Assembly: GCF_026191475.2 (NCBI RefSeq)
Contig: NZ_JAOSLC020000003.1
Coordinates: 1,705,001-1,769,000 of the forward strand
Reading direction: 5' to 3'
Source: Polaribacter ponticola
GTDB taxonomy: Bacteria > Bacteroidota > Bacteroidia > Flavobacteriales > Flavobacteriaceae
Length of the DNA stretch: 64,000 nt
Positions 29,074 through 38,826 of this stretch are shown piece after piece. The notes under the pieces are model-generated. The model was given only the letters and a program-made list of their open reading frames with translations. It was not told the origin of the DNA and made no database searches. The translations under genes and the position numbers were made by a program. Position 1 is the stretch's first letter. Each line of letters begins with the position of its first letter.

Positions 29074-29667
29074 TTATGATATCATTAAAATTTTCTCACA
29101 TTTAATTTTCCATAAGAAAAATTCTTTCTCAAGATAAACAATTGACGAAAAACTATTTAAATCATTAAATTTTACAACAAATATTAAAATAGCTCTATTA
29201 TTACTTTTATTAAATAGTATTTTTGAAAAACTTAACTTTACATCAATTTCTTTAGAATTTGGAATTTTTATAATATTGCTTTTAATAGAATTTAAGTACT
29301 TTAATTCGAGTTTTTTTGAATTTTCGTAAAATTTAAATTCATTTACATTGTAAAATGCATTACAACCATTTGTATTTTGTAGTTTTTTTCTGTCTATTTC
29401 AAAAAAATTATTACTTATTACAATATTTTTTCTATTTAAATATTCATCATAAAAATATTTATATTTTCTGAGACTGTCATTTTTAGTGTAGATATAACTA
29501 CCTGAAGGAGGAGGAGCAAAACTAGGATGTAAAATTGATGTTTCTTCAAAATCTCTTATTAATAAGTTTAAAATTTGATAAGACTCTTCAACTTTCACAT
29601 CTCTATCACAAGAAAAAAATATAAAAACTAAAATAAATATTAAACTTCTATAATTAATCACAATCAT
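29074..29667 (-). CDS. unknown lipoprotein
   Basis: 197-residue protein I do not recognise. MIVINYRSLIFILVFIFFSC is a lipoprotein signal with a cysteine at position 20. A proline-rich PSFAPPPSGSYIY stretch follows, then Lys/Asn/Phe-rich sequence with alternating hydrophobic residues suggesting beta structure. Its own terminator lies at 29030, and another at 29689-29731 separates it from the upstream gene, so it is probably transcribed alone. It belongs to a small low-GC island of unrelated-looking exported proteins between ricT and trhO. Confidence 0.65.
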   Translation of the reverse strand: MIVINYRSLIFILVFIFFSCDRDVKVEESYQILNLLIRDFEETSILHPSFAPPPSGSYIYTKNDSLRKYKYFYDEYLNRKNIVISNNFFEIDRKKLQNTNGCNAFYNVNEFKFYENSKKLELKYLNSIKSNIIKIPNSKEIDVKLSFSKILFNKSNNRAILIFVVKFNDLNSFSSIVYLEKEFFLWKIKCEKILMIS

Positions 29668-29688
29668 TTGCTTTCAGTTAAAATAAAT

Positions 29689-29731
29689 TGCAAAAAAGTA
29701 CAGACTATAAAAGTTTGTACTTTTTTGCAAT
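29689..29731 (-). terminator. long hairpin terminator after the 29765-30208 gene
   Basis: TTGCAAAAAAGTACA and its complement TGTACTTTTTTGCAA flank a 13-base loop: a 15-pair AT-rich stem with an internal T run on the minus strand. Confidence 0.7.
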
Positions 29732-29764
29732 ATTTTATATACCATTATCATGGTTTGTATTTAT

Positions 29765-30195
29765 TTAATCATCAACCTCTAACCAATCATCAACCCAAAT
29801 AACTTCATACTTAATTACTTTCGTTTCTGAGATTTTCTCAATAATGTATATTTTCTCAAACGGATTGTATTTTAAAATTGATTGTGATTTTTTTTCATTA
29901 ATATACTTTAAATCAACAATTTTTAAGTTATCTAATGCTCTTATATGGCAAGTATCTTTAAAGCTTTTAAATTTGTGTGTCGAGAATTTTTCATCACATA
30001 TTTTAAAATAGATATAATTCCCTTGAATTTCTTTTCTGTATTTATTATTTTTTACAGAATTTCCAGAACCATCTTCAATAATACACTTTCTTTTAGTGTT
30101 TAAATCAAAAAGTAAATAAACATTTTCTTTTTCGTTATTATTTTGAGATAAAGTTATAATTGGGTATACAAAAATTAGTATTAATAAAATATTAT

Positions 30196-30208
<13 letters not shown>
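29765..30208 (-). CDS. unknown secreted protein
   Basis: 147-residue protein with signal peptide MYRVNNILLILIFVYPIITLSQ and no lipobox. The mature part is small, charged and Lys/Asn/Ile-rich, with two cysteines (KRKCIIEDG and FKICDEKF), a third in KDTCHIR, and a WVDDWLEVDD end. I do not recognise a family. The ATG overlaps the end of the upstream lipoprotein gene by 13 bases, implying that the two genes are translated together and probably work together. Confidence 0.65.
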
Positions 30209-30634
<426 letters not shown>

Positions 30635-30692
30635 AACTTTTTAATTTAAGATTTATATTAATCCAAAACTAAAGATTAAAAGTATACATGTC

Positions 30693-30756
30693 AATCCCCA
30701 TTTATGATGAAATTTTTATCTCCCCATAAATGGGGATATGTCTCCCTATAAATGGT
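30693..30756. repeat. cluster of CCCCAT/ATGGGG palindromes
   Basis: ATCCCCATTTAT at about 30694, ATCTCCCCATAAATGGGGAT at 30719-30738 (nearly perfect inverted repeat) and TCTCCCTATAAATGGTGAGA at 30740-30759. The cluster lies 60-125 bases upstream of the phase-variable lipoprotein start. It could be an operator or a dispersed palindrome; I cannot tell which. Confidence 0.45.
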
Positions 30757-30780
30757 GAGAAGTAACAAACTTCATTCCAT

Positions 30781-30810
30781 AAAAAAAGACCTCAAAAATT
30801 GAGGTCTTTT
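30781..30810 (-). terminator. terminator after trhO
   Basis: AAAAGACCTCAA, loop, TTGAGGTCTTTT; strong stem 20 bases beyond the trhO stop on the minus strand. Confidence 0.85.
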
Positions 30811-30829
30811 AACATTATACTTTATTTAT

Positions 30830-31861
30830 TTACTTCTTAAATTTCAACACTTCACTTCTTCCTTTTTTGAAGATTTTGTTACTGTTTCCTTTTCCTTTTC
30901 TTAACTCTTTTTGTTCTTCAAAAGACAATTGAATTATTTCTTGGCAATCTGTAGAACAAGTATTTTCCATAGCCTCAGAACACTCATCACATTGTATAAA
31001 TAATAAATGACACGCTTCGTTTGCACAATTTGTATGCTCATCGCACGCTTTACCACATTGATGGCAGTTAGAAACTACATCATCTGTAATACGTTCTGCT
31101 CGTCTATGATCGAACACAAAGTTTTTACCGATAAACTTATTCTCGATGCCTTCTTCTTTTACCTGACGTGTGTATTCTATAATTCCGCCTTCTAATTGAA
31201 AAACGTTTTTAAAACCTTTGTGTTTATAATAAGCAGATGCTTTTTCGCAACGGATTCCTCCTGTACAATACATTAACAAATTCTTGTCTTCTTTGTTGTC
31301 TTTTAAATCTTCTTCAATTATATCTAAAGAATCTCTAAAAGTATCTACATCTGGCGTTACTGCTCCATCGAAATGACCAATTTCACTTTCGTAATGGTTA
31401 CGCATATCTACACAAACTGTATTTGGGTTTGCTAACATTGCGTTGAATTCTGCTGCATTTAAATGCACTCCTTTTGCAGTTACATCAAAAGTATCATCAT
31501 CTAAACCATCTGCAACAATTTTGTTTCTAACTTTTACTTTTAGCTTTAAAAACGATTTATTGTCTTGCTCTACAGCTACATTTAAACGAATGTCTTTTAA
31601 GAAAGAAATTGCATCTAATTGGTCTTTTAAAGCGTAAAAATTTTCTGAAGGAACAGATAATTGTGCATTTATGCCCTCGTAAGAAACATAAATTCTACCA
31701 AGAACATCTAAAGCATTCCATTCTAAGAATAATTTGTCTCGAAGTAATTGCGGATTTTCTATCTTATAATATTGATAGAATGATATTGTTAAGCGGTCTT
31801 TACCAGCTTCGTCTATTAATGCAGCGCGTTCTATGGCGCTTAACTTATTGTACAGTTGCAT
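30830..31861 (-). CDS. trhO: tRNA uridine(34) hydroxylase / rhodanese family protein
   Basis: Rhodanese-family enzyme (YceA/TrhO) that hydroxylates wobble uridine 34 of certain tRNAs. 343 residues, typical. It has an N-terminal ferredoxin-like (acylphosphatase-type) domain with GRIYVSYEGINAQLSVP. The rhodanese domain follows, VCVDMRNHYESEIGHFDGAV, with active-site loop MYCTGGIRCEKASAYY. The C-terminal region is cysteine-rich (CHQCGKACDEHTNC, CDECSEAM), probably metal-binding. Monocistronic with its own terminator. The function comes from family knowledge; the fold assignment is secure. Confidence 0.92.
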   Translation of the reverse strand: MQLYNKLSAIERAALIDEAGKDRLTISFYQYYKIENPQLLRDKLFLEWNALDVLGRIYVSYEGINAQLSVPSENFYALKDQLDAISFLKDIRLNVAVEQDNKSFLKLKVKVRNKIVADGLDDDTFDVTAKGVHLNAAEFNAMLANPNTVCVDMRNHYESEIGHFDGAVTPDVDTFRDSLDIIEEDLKDNKEDKNLLMYCTGGIRCEKASAYYKHKGFKNVFQLEGGIIEYTRQVKEEGIENKFIGKNFVFDHRRAERITDDVVSNCHQCGKACDEHTNCANEACHLLFIQCDECSEAMENTCSTDCQEIIQLSFEEQKELRKGKGNSNKIFKKGRSEVLKFKK

Positions 31862-31928
31862 GCTATACTAATTAGGTTAAACTAAATATTTTTATTGATT
31901 ACAAAATTACAAAATTTTACTGAAATCG

Positions 31929-31961
31929 CGTCATTACGAGGAAGAATGACGAAGTAATCTG
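31929..31961. repeat. REP-like repeat, copy 3 (half element)
   Basis: CGTCATTACGAGGAAGAATG and the following ACGAAGTAATCTGT correspond to the left half of copy 1 at 3838; the right half is missing. It lies in the 549-base gap between trhO and asd. Confidence 0.65.
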
Positions 31962-32065
31962 TAATTAATAGACCTAATTGATTTTCTTTTTTTAACCACA
32001 TAGGCATATAGAAAACATAGCCCTATGTTCTCTATGTGGTTGTTAAAAAAACAGTTTAGAGCAAA

Positions 32066-32122
32066 AATGACAAAGCTATCTGTTTACTGATTGTGAGATT
32101 GCTTCGTTCCTCGCAATGACGT
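32066..32122. repeat. REP-like palindromic repeat, copy 4
   Basis: AATGACAAAGCTATCTGTTT on the left and GAGATTGCTTCGTTCCTCGC followed by AATGACG on the right, forming an imperfect palindrome related to copies 1-3. It ends 13 bases before the second structured element at 32136. Confidence 0.75.
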
Positions 32123-32135
32123 TGGCAAACAAATT

Positions 32136-32231
32136 TAGCCCAGATTGAAGCATTTGTTTGAGCTCTTTTTTGAGATGCTGATTTTTATCAGCACGAAGAA
32201 AAAGCGAGTGCGGAAAGCTGGAAATAGCTTC
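32136..32231 (+). ncRNA. candidate structured RNA element, copy B
   Basis: Shares TAGCCC-GATTG and GGAAATAGCTTC ends with copy A at 3791. Pairs: AGC 32137-32139 with GCT 32227-32229, CCAG 32140-32143 with CTGG 32218-32221, and GCATTTG (32150-32156) with CGAGTGC (32205-32211). An internal hairpin GCTGATTTTTATCAGC sits near 32177-32192. Against copy A the third pair of the inner helix changes from T-A to A-T on both arms. It lies about 180 bases upstream of asd on the same strand, with no obvious terminator or anti-terminator, so a role as an asd leader is possible but unproven. Confidence 0.5.
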
Positions 32232-32349
32232 TAATAAAAACTTATTTTATTATTATGTTATAATTTGATATTAAATTGTTTAATTCTAAACATCAGGATT
32301 TTTTGTGCTTCAATTTTAAACTTTAGTTGATTTATAACATTTTAAGTAA

Positions 32350-32379
32350 TTTGTATGATTTTTATTTTTAAGATATTTG
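32350..32379 (+). promoter_or_regulatory. possible promoter of asd
   Basis: TTTG at 32350-32353 and GATATTTG at 32372-32379 with an 18-base spacer approximate the TTTG-N19-TAnnTTTG pattern. The start codon follows 32 bases downstream. The -7 box deviates in its first base, so this is tentative. Confidence 0.35.
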
Positions 32380-32410
32380 CAGCTCAATTATAATATTAAA
32401 TTTTTAGGCG

Positions 32411-33400
32411 ATGAAAATAGCTGTAGTAGGTGCAACTGGAATGGTGGGCACAGTAATGTTAAAAGTTTTAGAAGAGCGTAATTTACCAATAACAGAATTT
32501 ATTCCTGTAGCTTCTGCAAGATCTGCTGGAAAAAAATTATCATATAAAGGAAAAGAATATACCATAGTAACCTTAGAAGATGCCGTAAAAATGGCACCAG
32601 ATGTAGCTTTATTTTCTGCTGGTGGAGACACTTCTGTAGAATGGGCACCAAAATTTGCTACTGTTGGCACAACGGTTATCGATAATTCTTCTGCTTGGAG
32701 AATGGACCCAACTAAGAAATTAGTAGTTCCGGAAATTAATGGTGATGTTTTAACAAAAGACGATAAAATTATTGCGAATCCTAATTGTTCTACAATTCAG
32801 CTAGTGGCAGTTTTATCTCCATTGCATTTAAAATATAAGATGAAACGTGTAGTGGTTTCTACGTATCAATCTGTTTCTGGTTCTGGTGTAAAAGCAGTGC
32901 AACAATTAGATAATGAGGAAGCTGGTATTGATGGTGAAATGGCGTATCCTCATAAAATTGGTAGAAATGCAATTCCGCATTGTGATATTTTCTTAGAAAA
33001 CGGATATACTAAAGAAGAAATGAAGTTGGTTAAAGAACCAAAAAAGATTTTACGTGATGATTCTTTTTCTGTTACAGCAACTGCGGTTAGAATACCTACT
33101 GCTGGTGGGCATTCTGAGGCTGTAAATGTTCAGTTTGAAAATGAATTTGATTTGGCTGATGTAAGAAAAATATTAAGTGAAACTCCTGGAGTTATTGTGC
33201 AAGACGATTTGGCAAACAACGTATATCCGATGGCAATTAATGCGCATGATAAGGATGAAGTTTTTGTTGGACGAATTAGAAAGGATGAATCTCAAGAAAA
33301 TACCTTAAATTTGTGGATTGTTGCAGATAACCTTAGAAAAGGTGCAGCTACAAACACAGTTCAAATAGCTGAATATTTGGTAGAAAATAATTTAGTTTAA
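32411..33400 (+). CDS. asd: aspartate-semialdehyde dehydrogenase
   Basis: NADP-dependent reduction of aspartyl phosphate to aspartate semialdehyde, the branch point to lysine/diaminopimelate, threonine and methionine. 329 residues. The N-terminal Rossmann loop is VVGATGMVGTVMLKVLEER, the substrate-contacting segment VIDNSSAWRM. The catalytic Cys is in ANPNCSTIQLVAVL, and the active-site His region is RIPTAGGHSEAVNVQFE. Normal length; start ATG 32411. A second redox gene follows after a short palindromic repeat, and they are probably independent units. Confidence 0.96.
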   Translation: MKIAVVGATGMVGTVMLKVLEERNLPITEFIPVASARSAGKKLSYKGKEYTIVTLEDAVKMAPDVALFSAGGDTSVEWAPKFATVGTTVIDNSSAWRMDPTKKLVVPEINGDVLTKDDKIIANPNCSTIQLVAVLSPLHLKYKMKRVVVSTYQSVSGSGVKAVQQLDNEEAGIDGEMAYPHKIGRNAIPHCDIFLENGYTKEEMKLVKEPKKILRDDSFSVTATAVRIPTAGGHSEAVNVQFENEFDLADVRKILSETPGVIVQDDLANNVYPMAINAHDKDEVFVGRIRKDESQENTLNLWIVADNLRKGAATNTVQIAEYLVENNLV

Positions 33401-33415
33401 TTATATTTTCTGAAT

Positions 33416-33460
33416 GTCAGTTCGAGTGATTTCGCTTTTTCGTGAAATTGTATCGAGAAC
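33416..33460. repeat. dispersed palindromic repeat (GTTCGAG family)
   Basis: Imperfect inverted repeat GTTCGAGTGATTTCGC, loop TTTTT, CGTGAAATTGTATCGAGAAC. I have seen sequences of this type scattered between genes in flavobacteria. It is unrelated to the CGTCATTGCGAG family elsewhere in the window. Confidence 0.6.
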
Positions 33461-33498
33461 TAATTTATAATACAAATATTATTTATTAAAGTTTACAA

Positions 33499-34545
33499 AT
33501 GGCAGATTTTCACAAAGTAAAAATACAAGAAGTAAAACAAGAAACCGCAAATGCGGTTTCTGTTTTGTTTAACATACCTCAACAATTAGTATCAGAATTT
33601 AATTTTGAAGCGGGTCAATACATTACGTTACAGAAGGTAATAAATGGCGAAGAAATTAGAAGAGCATACTCTATTTGTTCTACTCCAAAAAGTGGTGAGG
33701 TTAGAGTAGCAATTAAAAAAGTAGAAAACGGAGTGTTTTCTACCTTTGCAACTTCGACTTTAAAAGCTGGTGATGAAATTGAAATTTCTATACCAGAAGG
33801 TCGTTTTTTATTAAACACAGAAGCTAATAAAAACTACATTGGTTTTGCTGCTGGTTCTGGTATTACACCAATTTTATCGATGATAAAAACAGTTTTAGAA
33901 ACAGAACCTACTTCTAATTTCACTTTGGTTTACGGTAACAAATCTGTTGCAGACACTATTTTTTACACAGCGTTAAATGCCTTAAAAGAATCTTTTTCAG
34001 GAAGATTAAACTTACATTATATCTTTAGTAGAGAAAATGTAAAAAATGAATTAAGAGGTAGAATTGATGAAAATGTTACCAATTATTTTGTTAAAAACAT
34101 GTACAAAGAATCTACTTTTGATGCTGCTTATTTATGTGGACCAGAAGAGATGATTAAAGAGGTTTCTAAAGCCTTAAAAAGCAACAATATTAGCAAAGAG
34201 AATATTCATTTCGAATTATTTACAGCTTCTGTAGATGAAGAAGCTACCGCAGAAATTAAAGAAGGCACAACCGAAGTAACTATTTTGTTAGACGATGAGG
34301 AAACTACATTTTCTATGCAACAAACAGATGATATTTTAGCTGCTTCTTTACGTAATAATATAGATGCACCTTATTCTTGCCAAGGTGGTGTTTGTAGCTC
34401 TTGCTTAGGTAAAGTTACCGAAGGAAAAGCTGTTATGGTTAAAAATTCTATTTTAACTGATGATGAAATTGAAGAAGGTTTAATTTTAACTTGTCAAGCT
34501 CATCCTACTACACCAAAGATTACTGTAGATTTTGATGACGTATAA
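33499..34545 (+). CDS. ferredoxin-NADP reductase-type flavoprotein with C-terminal 2Fe-2S domain
   Basis: 348-residue soluble reductase of the PaaE/flavohaemoglobin-reductase-like family. The FAD-binding barrel is at about 1-100 (RAYSICSTP is the flavin motif), and the NAD(P)-binding domain runs to about 235 (GFAAGSGITPILSMIKTVL, then AAYLCGPEEMI). The C-terminal plant-type ferredoxin domain carries CQGGVCSSCLGKVTEG and a final LTCQAHP, giving the CX4CX2C...C ligands. The electron acceptor is unknown; no oxygenase subunits are adjacent, so a phenylacetate-pathway role is not supported. Followed 20 bases later by a LysE family gene. Confidence 0.88.
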   Translation: MADFHKVKIQEVKQETANAVSVLFNIPQQLVSEFNFEAGQYITLQKVINGEEIRRAYSICSTPKSGEVRVAIKKVENGVFSTFATSTLKAGDEIEISIPEGRFLLNTEANKNYIGFAAGSGITPILSMIKTVLETEPTSNFTLVYGNKSVADTIFYTALNALKESFSGRLNLHYIFSRENVKNELRGRIDENVTNYFVKNMYKESTFDAAYLCGPEEMIKEVSKALKSNNISKENIHFELFTASVDEEATAEIKEGTTEVTILLDDEETTFSMQQTDDILAASLRNNIDAPYSCQGGVCSSCLGKVTEGKAVMVKNSILTDDEIEEGLILTCQAHPTTPKITVDFDDV

Positions 34546-34565
34546 AATCCGTATTTTTGTAAAGT

Positions 34566-35234
34566 ATGGATATTTATGATTTAAAAAACGCTATTCTTAT
34601 TGGATTTTTCATGGCTTTCATGATTGGTCCTGTCTTTTTTATGCTGATACAAACCAGTATTTTAAAAGGAGCTAGAGCAGCTATTGTTTTCGATTTAGGT
34701 GTTATTTTAGGTGATATTACTTTTATTCTTTTCGCTTATTACGGAAGTAGACCATTGTTAGAAAAAATTAAAGACGACCCAAGATTATTCTTTTTTGGCG
34801 GGATCGTTTTAATAGTTTATGGTTTAATAACTTTCTTTGACAAAGAAAATAAAAAAGAAAAATTAGAAGCTGCAAAAACTATAGAAGTACCAATTATTAA
34901 AAACAACTATCTTAAATTATTTCTAAAAGGGTATTTTTTAAATTTTATAAATATTGGCGTTCTAGCTTTTTGGTTAGGTACTGTTTTAGTAATTGGCCCA
35001 ACTTTAAACATGAATCAGAATGCTATTTTTAGCTATTTTGGAGTAATTATTATAGCTTATTTTGTTACCGATCTTGGTAAAATATTTTTAGCAAAACAAT
35101 TAAAAAATAAAATGACACCTACTTTAATCTATAAAGTAAAAAAAATAATGGGAATTATTTTAATAGTCTGTGGTGTATTTTTGTTCTTAAAAGGATTTAT
35201 TCCTAATGATAAAATAAATCAGTTAATTCAATAA
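34566..35234 (+). CDS. LysE family translocator
   Basis: 222-residue inner-membrane exporter of the LysE/RhtB family, about six hydrophobic helices. The N-terminal ILIGFFMAFMIGPVFFMLIQ followed by TSILKGARAAIVFDLGVILGD is the family signature. Substrate (amino acid or other small metabolite) is unknown. It starts 20 bases after the reductase gene, likely in one transcript ending at the terminator at 35236. Confidence 0.88.
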   Translation: MDIYDLKNAILIGFFMAFMIGPVFFMLIQTSILKGARAAIVFDLGVILGDITFILFAYYGSRPLLEKIKDDPRLFFFGGIVLIVYGLITFFDKENKKEKLEAAKTIEVPIIKNNYLKLFLKGYFLNFINIGVLAFWLGTVLVIGPTLNMNQNAIFSYFGVIIIAYFVTDLGKIFLAKQLKNKMTPTLIYKVKKIMGIILIVCGVFLFLKGFIPNDKINQLIQ

Positions 35235-35273
35235 AAAAGCCCTTTAAGTGTAAAAACTTAAAAGGCTTTTTTT
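35234..35273. terminator. bidirectional terminator between lysE-type and M1 peptidase genes
   Basis: AAAAAGCC, inner arm AAGT, loop, ACTT, GGCTTTTTT. Convergent genes lie on both sides. Confidence 0.75.
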
Positions 35274-35290
35274 ATTATTTTGAATACTTT

Positions 35291-37141
35291 TTACTTTACT
35301 TCAAGCTTATTATTTTCTAAATTAATATCAGCCATTAAACCACTTTTATCAATTATAACCGATTTAACATCTTTAGAAACATCAAAAGAATAAGTTGGGT
35401 GCGCCCAAGTCCAATCTTCTAAAATCTTAGCAGATGTTGGCTTTTCCCCTCGCATCATTCTTAAAGGAATATTAAAATTTTCTTTAGTTCCGTCTGTGTA
35501 AGTAACTTCTAAATCTATTGGCATTGGCATTTTACCAATTCTTTCTAAAGTAACTTTCTTACCATTAACAGACTTAATTCCATAATCTATAGTATGTAAT
35601 GTTTGTGTCCATTCGTTTAAATACCAATCTAAATGAATACCAGAAACCTTTTCCATAGAACGTTTAATATCGTTTGGTGTTGGATGTTTAAAACTAAAAT
35701 CTGTATAATATTTTTTTAGTCCTTTAGCTACATTTTCTGCTCCAATAACATATTCCAATTGCGATAAGAAGATATTTCCTTTAGAATAACTTGCAACACC
35801 GTAACCTGTATTAGAATTGTATCTATCTGCATGTGTAGAAAGCGATTCTTCAATTTTGTTTTTCACAACATAATTATAACCTCCGTAAGAACCTCTGTGT
35901 GGGTTTGCTTGTCCTCTTTTTAAAATAGCATTTGAAGCTTTATTAGAAATATACGTTGTAAAACCTTCATCCATCCAAGGATGTAAACTCTCATTTGAAG
36001 CTAATAAAAATTGAAACCAAGTATGTGCCATTTCATGTGCTGTTACACCAAATAAACCACCGAAACTTCTTTTACCAGTAATTAAAGTAGACATTGCATA
36101 TTCCATACCACCATCTCCACCTTGCACAACAGAATATTGCTTATAAGGATATTGACCTACATTTTCGCTAAAATAGGTCATTATCTCCGCTGTTTTTGGC
36201 TGAAGATCTTTCCAATTTTTTAAATACTTCTCTTCTAACGTTTTCTTATAAAGAAAATGTAAATCAATACCATTTTCCATTTTTAAAACATCGTGTGTGT
36301 ATTCATTATCTGCTCCCCACATAAAATCGTGAACATTTGGTGCTTTAAAATGCCATGATAACTTATCTCCTTTTGGCAAGTTTAATGCTTTCGTTTTATC
36401 TTCATATCCATGACCAATTTCTTGTGGATTTTGTAAGTAACCAGTACCTCCAATTGTGTAGTTTTTATCTAAATGAATTGTTACATCAAAGTCTCCCCAA
36501 ACACCATGAAATTCTCTTGCAATATAAGGTGGTGTGTGCCAACCTTGAAAATCATATTCTGCCATTTTTGGATACCATTGAGACATTGACAAAGCAACAC
36601 CTTCTTTACTATTTCTACCAGATCTACGAATTTGAACAGGAACTTGAGCATCAAAATCCATATCAAAAGTTACGCTTTCTCCTGATTTTATTGGTGTATT
36701 TAAAGTAACCTCTAAAATTGTACCTACAGTTTCAAATAAAACTGCAGCTCCATTTTGCTTTAAAGTATTTACTTTAATATAACCAATTTCATTTGGCTTT
36801 AACTTACTAATTCTATCTCCAATTTTTGCACTCGGATCTTTAATATTTAAAGAACGAACATCCATTTGAGAACCAGGTTGAAAAGCATTAAAATACAAGT
36901 GATAAAAAACTTTATCTAACGCCTCTGGAGAGTTATTAGTATAAACTAGCTTTTGTTTTCCTTTATATTGATGGTTATTGACGTTCATATCAATATCCAT
37001 TGTATAATCTACATGTTGTTGCCAATAACCATTATCGCTTTTAGTTGATGATGTTTGCTTTTCTGAATGTGCAGCTTCTTTAGTCTGCGCACAAGAAACC
37101 ATCATTAAAAGAGATAAACCTAAAAAAATTGTTTTTTTCAT
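35291..37141 (-). CDS. M1 family metallopeptidase (lipoprotein)
   Basis: 616-residue exported aminopeptidase-type zinc peptidase. The signal MKKTIFLGLSLLMMVSC ends in a lipobox cysteine. The zinc site is HEMAHTWFQ near residue 365, with the third ligand in MDEGFTTYIS 19 residues later. The upstream GGMEYAMSTLI replaces the usual GAMEN exopeptidase motif, a common variant in Bacteroidota members. The C-terminal part is beta-rich. Presumably digests peptides in the periplasm or at the surface. It lies downstream of a subtilase on the same strand, so the pair may share an exported proteolysis role. Confidence 0.92.
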   Translation of the reverse strand: MKKTIFLGLSLLMMVSCAQTKEAAHSEKQTSSTKSDNGYWQQHVDYTMDIDMNVNNHQYKGKQKLVYTNNSPEALDKVFYHLYFNAFQPGSQMDVRSLNIKDPSAKIGDRISKLKPNEIGYIKVNTLKQNGAAVLFETVGTILEVTLNTPIKSGESVTFDMDFDAQVPVQIRRSGRNSKEGVALSMSQWYPKMAEYDFQGWHTPPYIAREFHGVWGDFDVTIHLDKNYTIGGTGYLQNPQEIGHGYEDKTKALNLPKGDKLSWHFKAPNVHDFMWGADNEYTHDVLKMENGIDLHFLYKKTLEEKYLKNWKDLQPKTAEIMTYFSENVGQYPYKQYSVVQGGDGGMEYAMSTLITGKRSFGGLFGVTAHEMAHTWFQFLLASNESLHPWMDEGFTTYISNKASNAILKRGQANPHRGSYGGYNYVVKNKIEESLSTHADRYNSNTGYGVASYSKGNIFLSQLEYVIGAENVAKGLKKYYTDFSFKHPTPNDIKRSMEKVSGIHLDWYLNEWTQTLHTIDYGIKSVNGKKVTLERIGKMPMPIDLEVTYTDGTKENFNIPLRMMRGEKPTSAKILEDWTWAHPTYSFDVSKDVKSVIIDKSGLMADINLENNKLEVK

Positions 37142-37172
37142 TTCTATATTATTAATTTTTAAATTAGTCTAA

Positions 37173-38811
37173 TTATTTACCGTTCACAATTTTATCTGCC
37201 ATCATTAAAGCATTATATGCGTTTACAACTCTACCAGAGACAGATAATTCAGAAAACTGAACCATTTCTCCTTTAGGGTTTTGTCTTGATGCAGAACCTG
37301 GCTTTATAACTTCAAAATTAATTTTAAGTCCAGAGTTCATTAATATATGCTTTACTTGGCTTGCCGTTAATTTCGGGTAATAAGAACGAACTAATGCAGC
37401 AACACCTGCAGTCGAAGGCGCAGCCATTGAAGTTCCGCTAAATTTAGCATAACCATTTTCTGGAGTTGTAGAATAAATTTGAACTCCAGGAGCAAACACA
37501 TCTACATTCTTTTTACCGTAATTAGAAAAGTTAGCAGGTAATTTTTCGTTATAATTTAAACTCATCGCTCCGATTGTTAAAACATTATCAGAGATTTCTG
37601 TTTCTAAATCTTTCGAATCATTAGGATATGTTTTTTCTACATCAATGTTTTTACCATCATTACCAGCAGCATTTACAATTAATACATCTTTAGAAGCTGC
37701 GTATTTTATTGCTTCCCAAACCCATTCTTTTTTTGGAGAATACTCCTTTTCCAAAACTTGTATTTATCACTTTTGCACCATTATCTACTGCATATCTTAT
37801 TCCTAAAGCAACATCTTTATCGTACTCATCTCCATCAGGTACAGCTCTTACTGCAATAATTTTTACATTATTAGCAACACCATTCATTCCAACACCATTA
37901 TTTCTAGAAGCGCCAATAATACCAGAAACATGCGTTCCGTGTGCTTCACTTTTTATAGAATGACCACTTTTATTATCTCCATAAAATTTCTGATCCATAG
38001 TGTTTGGGTTATCACCTAGAACACTTCTATAATCTTTTTTTAACGCATCTCCATTTAATAAATTAGCTGCATTTGTAGCTAACTTTGTAAGTTCGTCTTT
38101 TGCTGCACTTATAGATGGTAAACCAAAACCATACATCTGTTTAGCAATAGCAACACTTTGCAGTAAAGAAGCATCTTCTGTTACAATTGCTGCAACCTCT
38201 TCTTTTGTATATTCAGCTTTTTTTAATTCTTTCGCTATTGCTGCGTCAGCACTTGTAACTCTTTGCAACATTTGATCAAACCTTAATTTACTTGCTTTTG
38301 CTGCTTTAACTTTTCCATCATAAAAAGCTTGAGCTTTATCAGCTTCTTCCTTAGTAGTAATCGTTGGATCTTTTACAATTCTTTCGTATTCAGAATTTTC
38401 TTTATAAATACTTCCTAAAAAGTTCCAACCATTAATATCGTCTTTATATCCATTCTTATCATCATCAATTCCGTTCCCAGCAATCTCTTTTTTATTTACC
38501 CAAGCAACATCTTTTAAATCTTCATGCTTTAAATCTGTACCAGAATCTACTACCCCAACAATTACCTCAATTCCTTTTTTACCTTCTAAAAATTTATACG
38601 CTTTTTCTAAACTCATTCCCGGAATAGAATCTGTAGCAAGATCTGCATGACCCCAACCATTCATTTCGTCTTCAGTTAAAGTTCCTTTTTTTGCAGGAAT
38701 ATTTATGTAATTATCCATTCCTGTTGGTACAGGAATATTAGAAACGGATTTACAACCTGTAAAAATAATACTTGCAGTTGCTGCAAAAAATATTGATTTA
38801 ATAATCTTCAT
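37173..38811 (-). pseudogene. subtilisin-like S8 serine peptidase (lipoprotein), frameshift near 37745
   Basis: Exported subtilase of about 545 residues. Lipoprotein signal MKIIKSIFFAATASIIFTGC. The catalytic triad is complete across both frames: Asp in GVVDSGTDLKHEDL (near 90), His in AHGTHVSGIIGA (near 290), Ser in FSGTSMAAPSTAGVAALV (near 457). The oxyanion region IVNAAGNDG lies in the downstream frame. A helical insert of about 200 residues separates Asp from His, usual for this Bacteroidota subgroup. The break lies in SFGKG(V)YSPKKEW; deleting one G restores it, unlike the missing-base pattern elsewhere in the window. It could be real inactivation or an assembly error. Confidence 0.8.
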
Positions 38812-38826
38812 AATTGTGTTATTCTA

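Noticed and set aside
32232..32410. Lysine riboswitch or T-box upstream of asd
   Set aside because: No recognisable riboswitch core or terminator/antiterminator pair; only AT-rich sequence and a weak promoter are visible.
33499..34545. Phenylacetyl-CoA oxygenase reductase (paaE)
   Set aside because: The domain layout fits, but no paaA-D genes are nearby; the general reductase call is safer.
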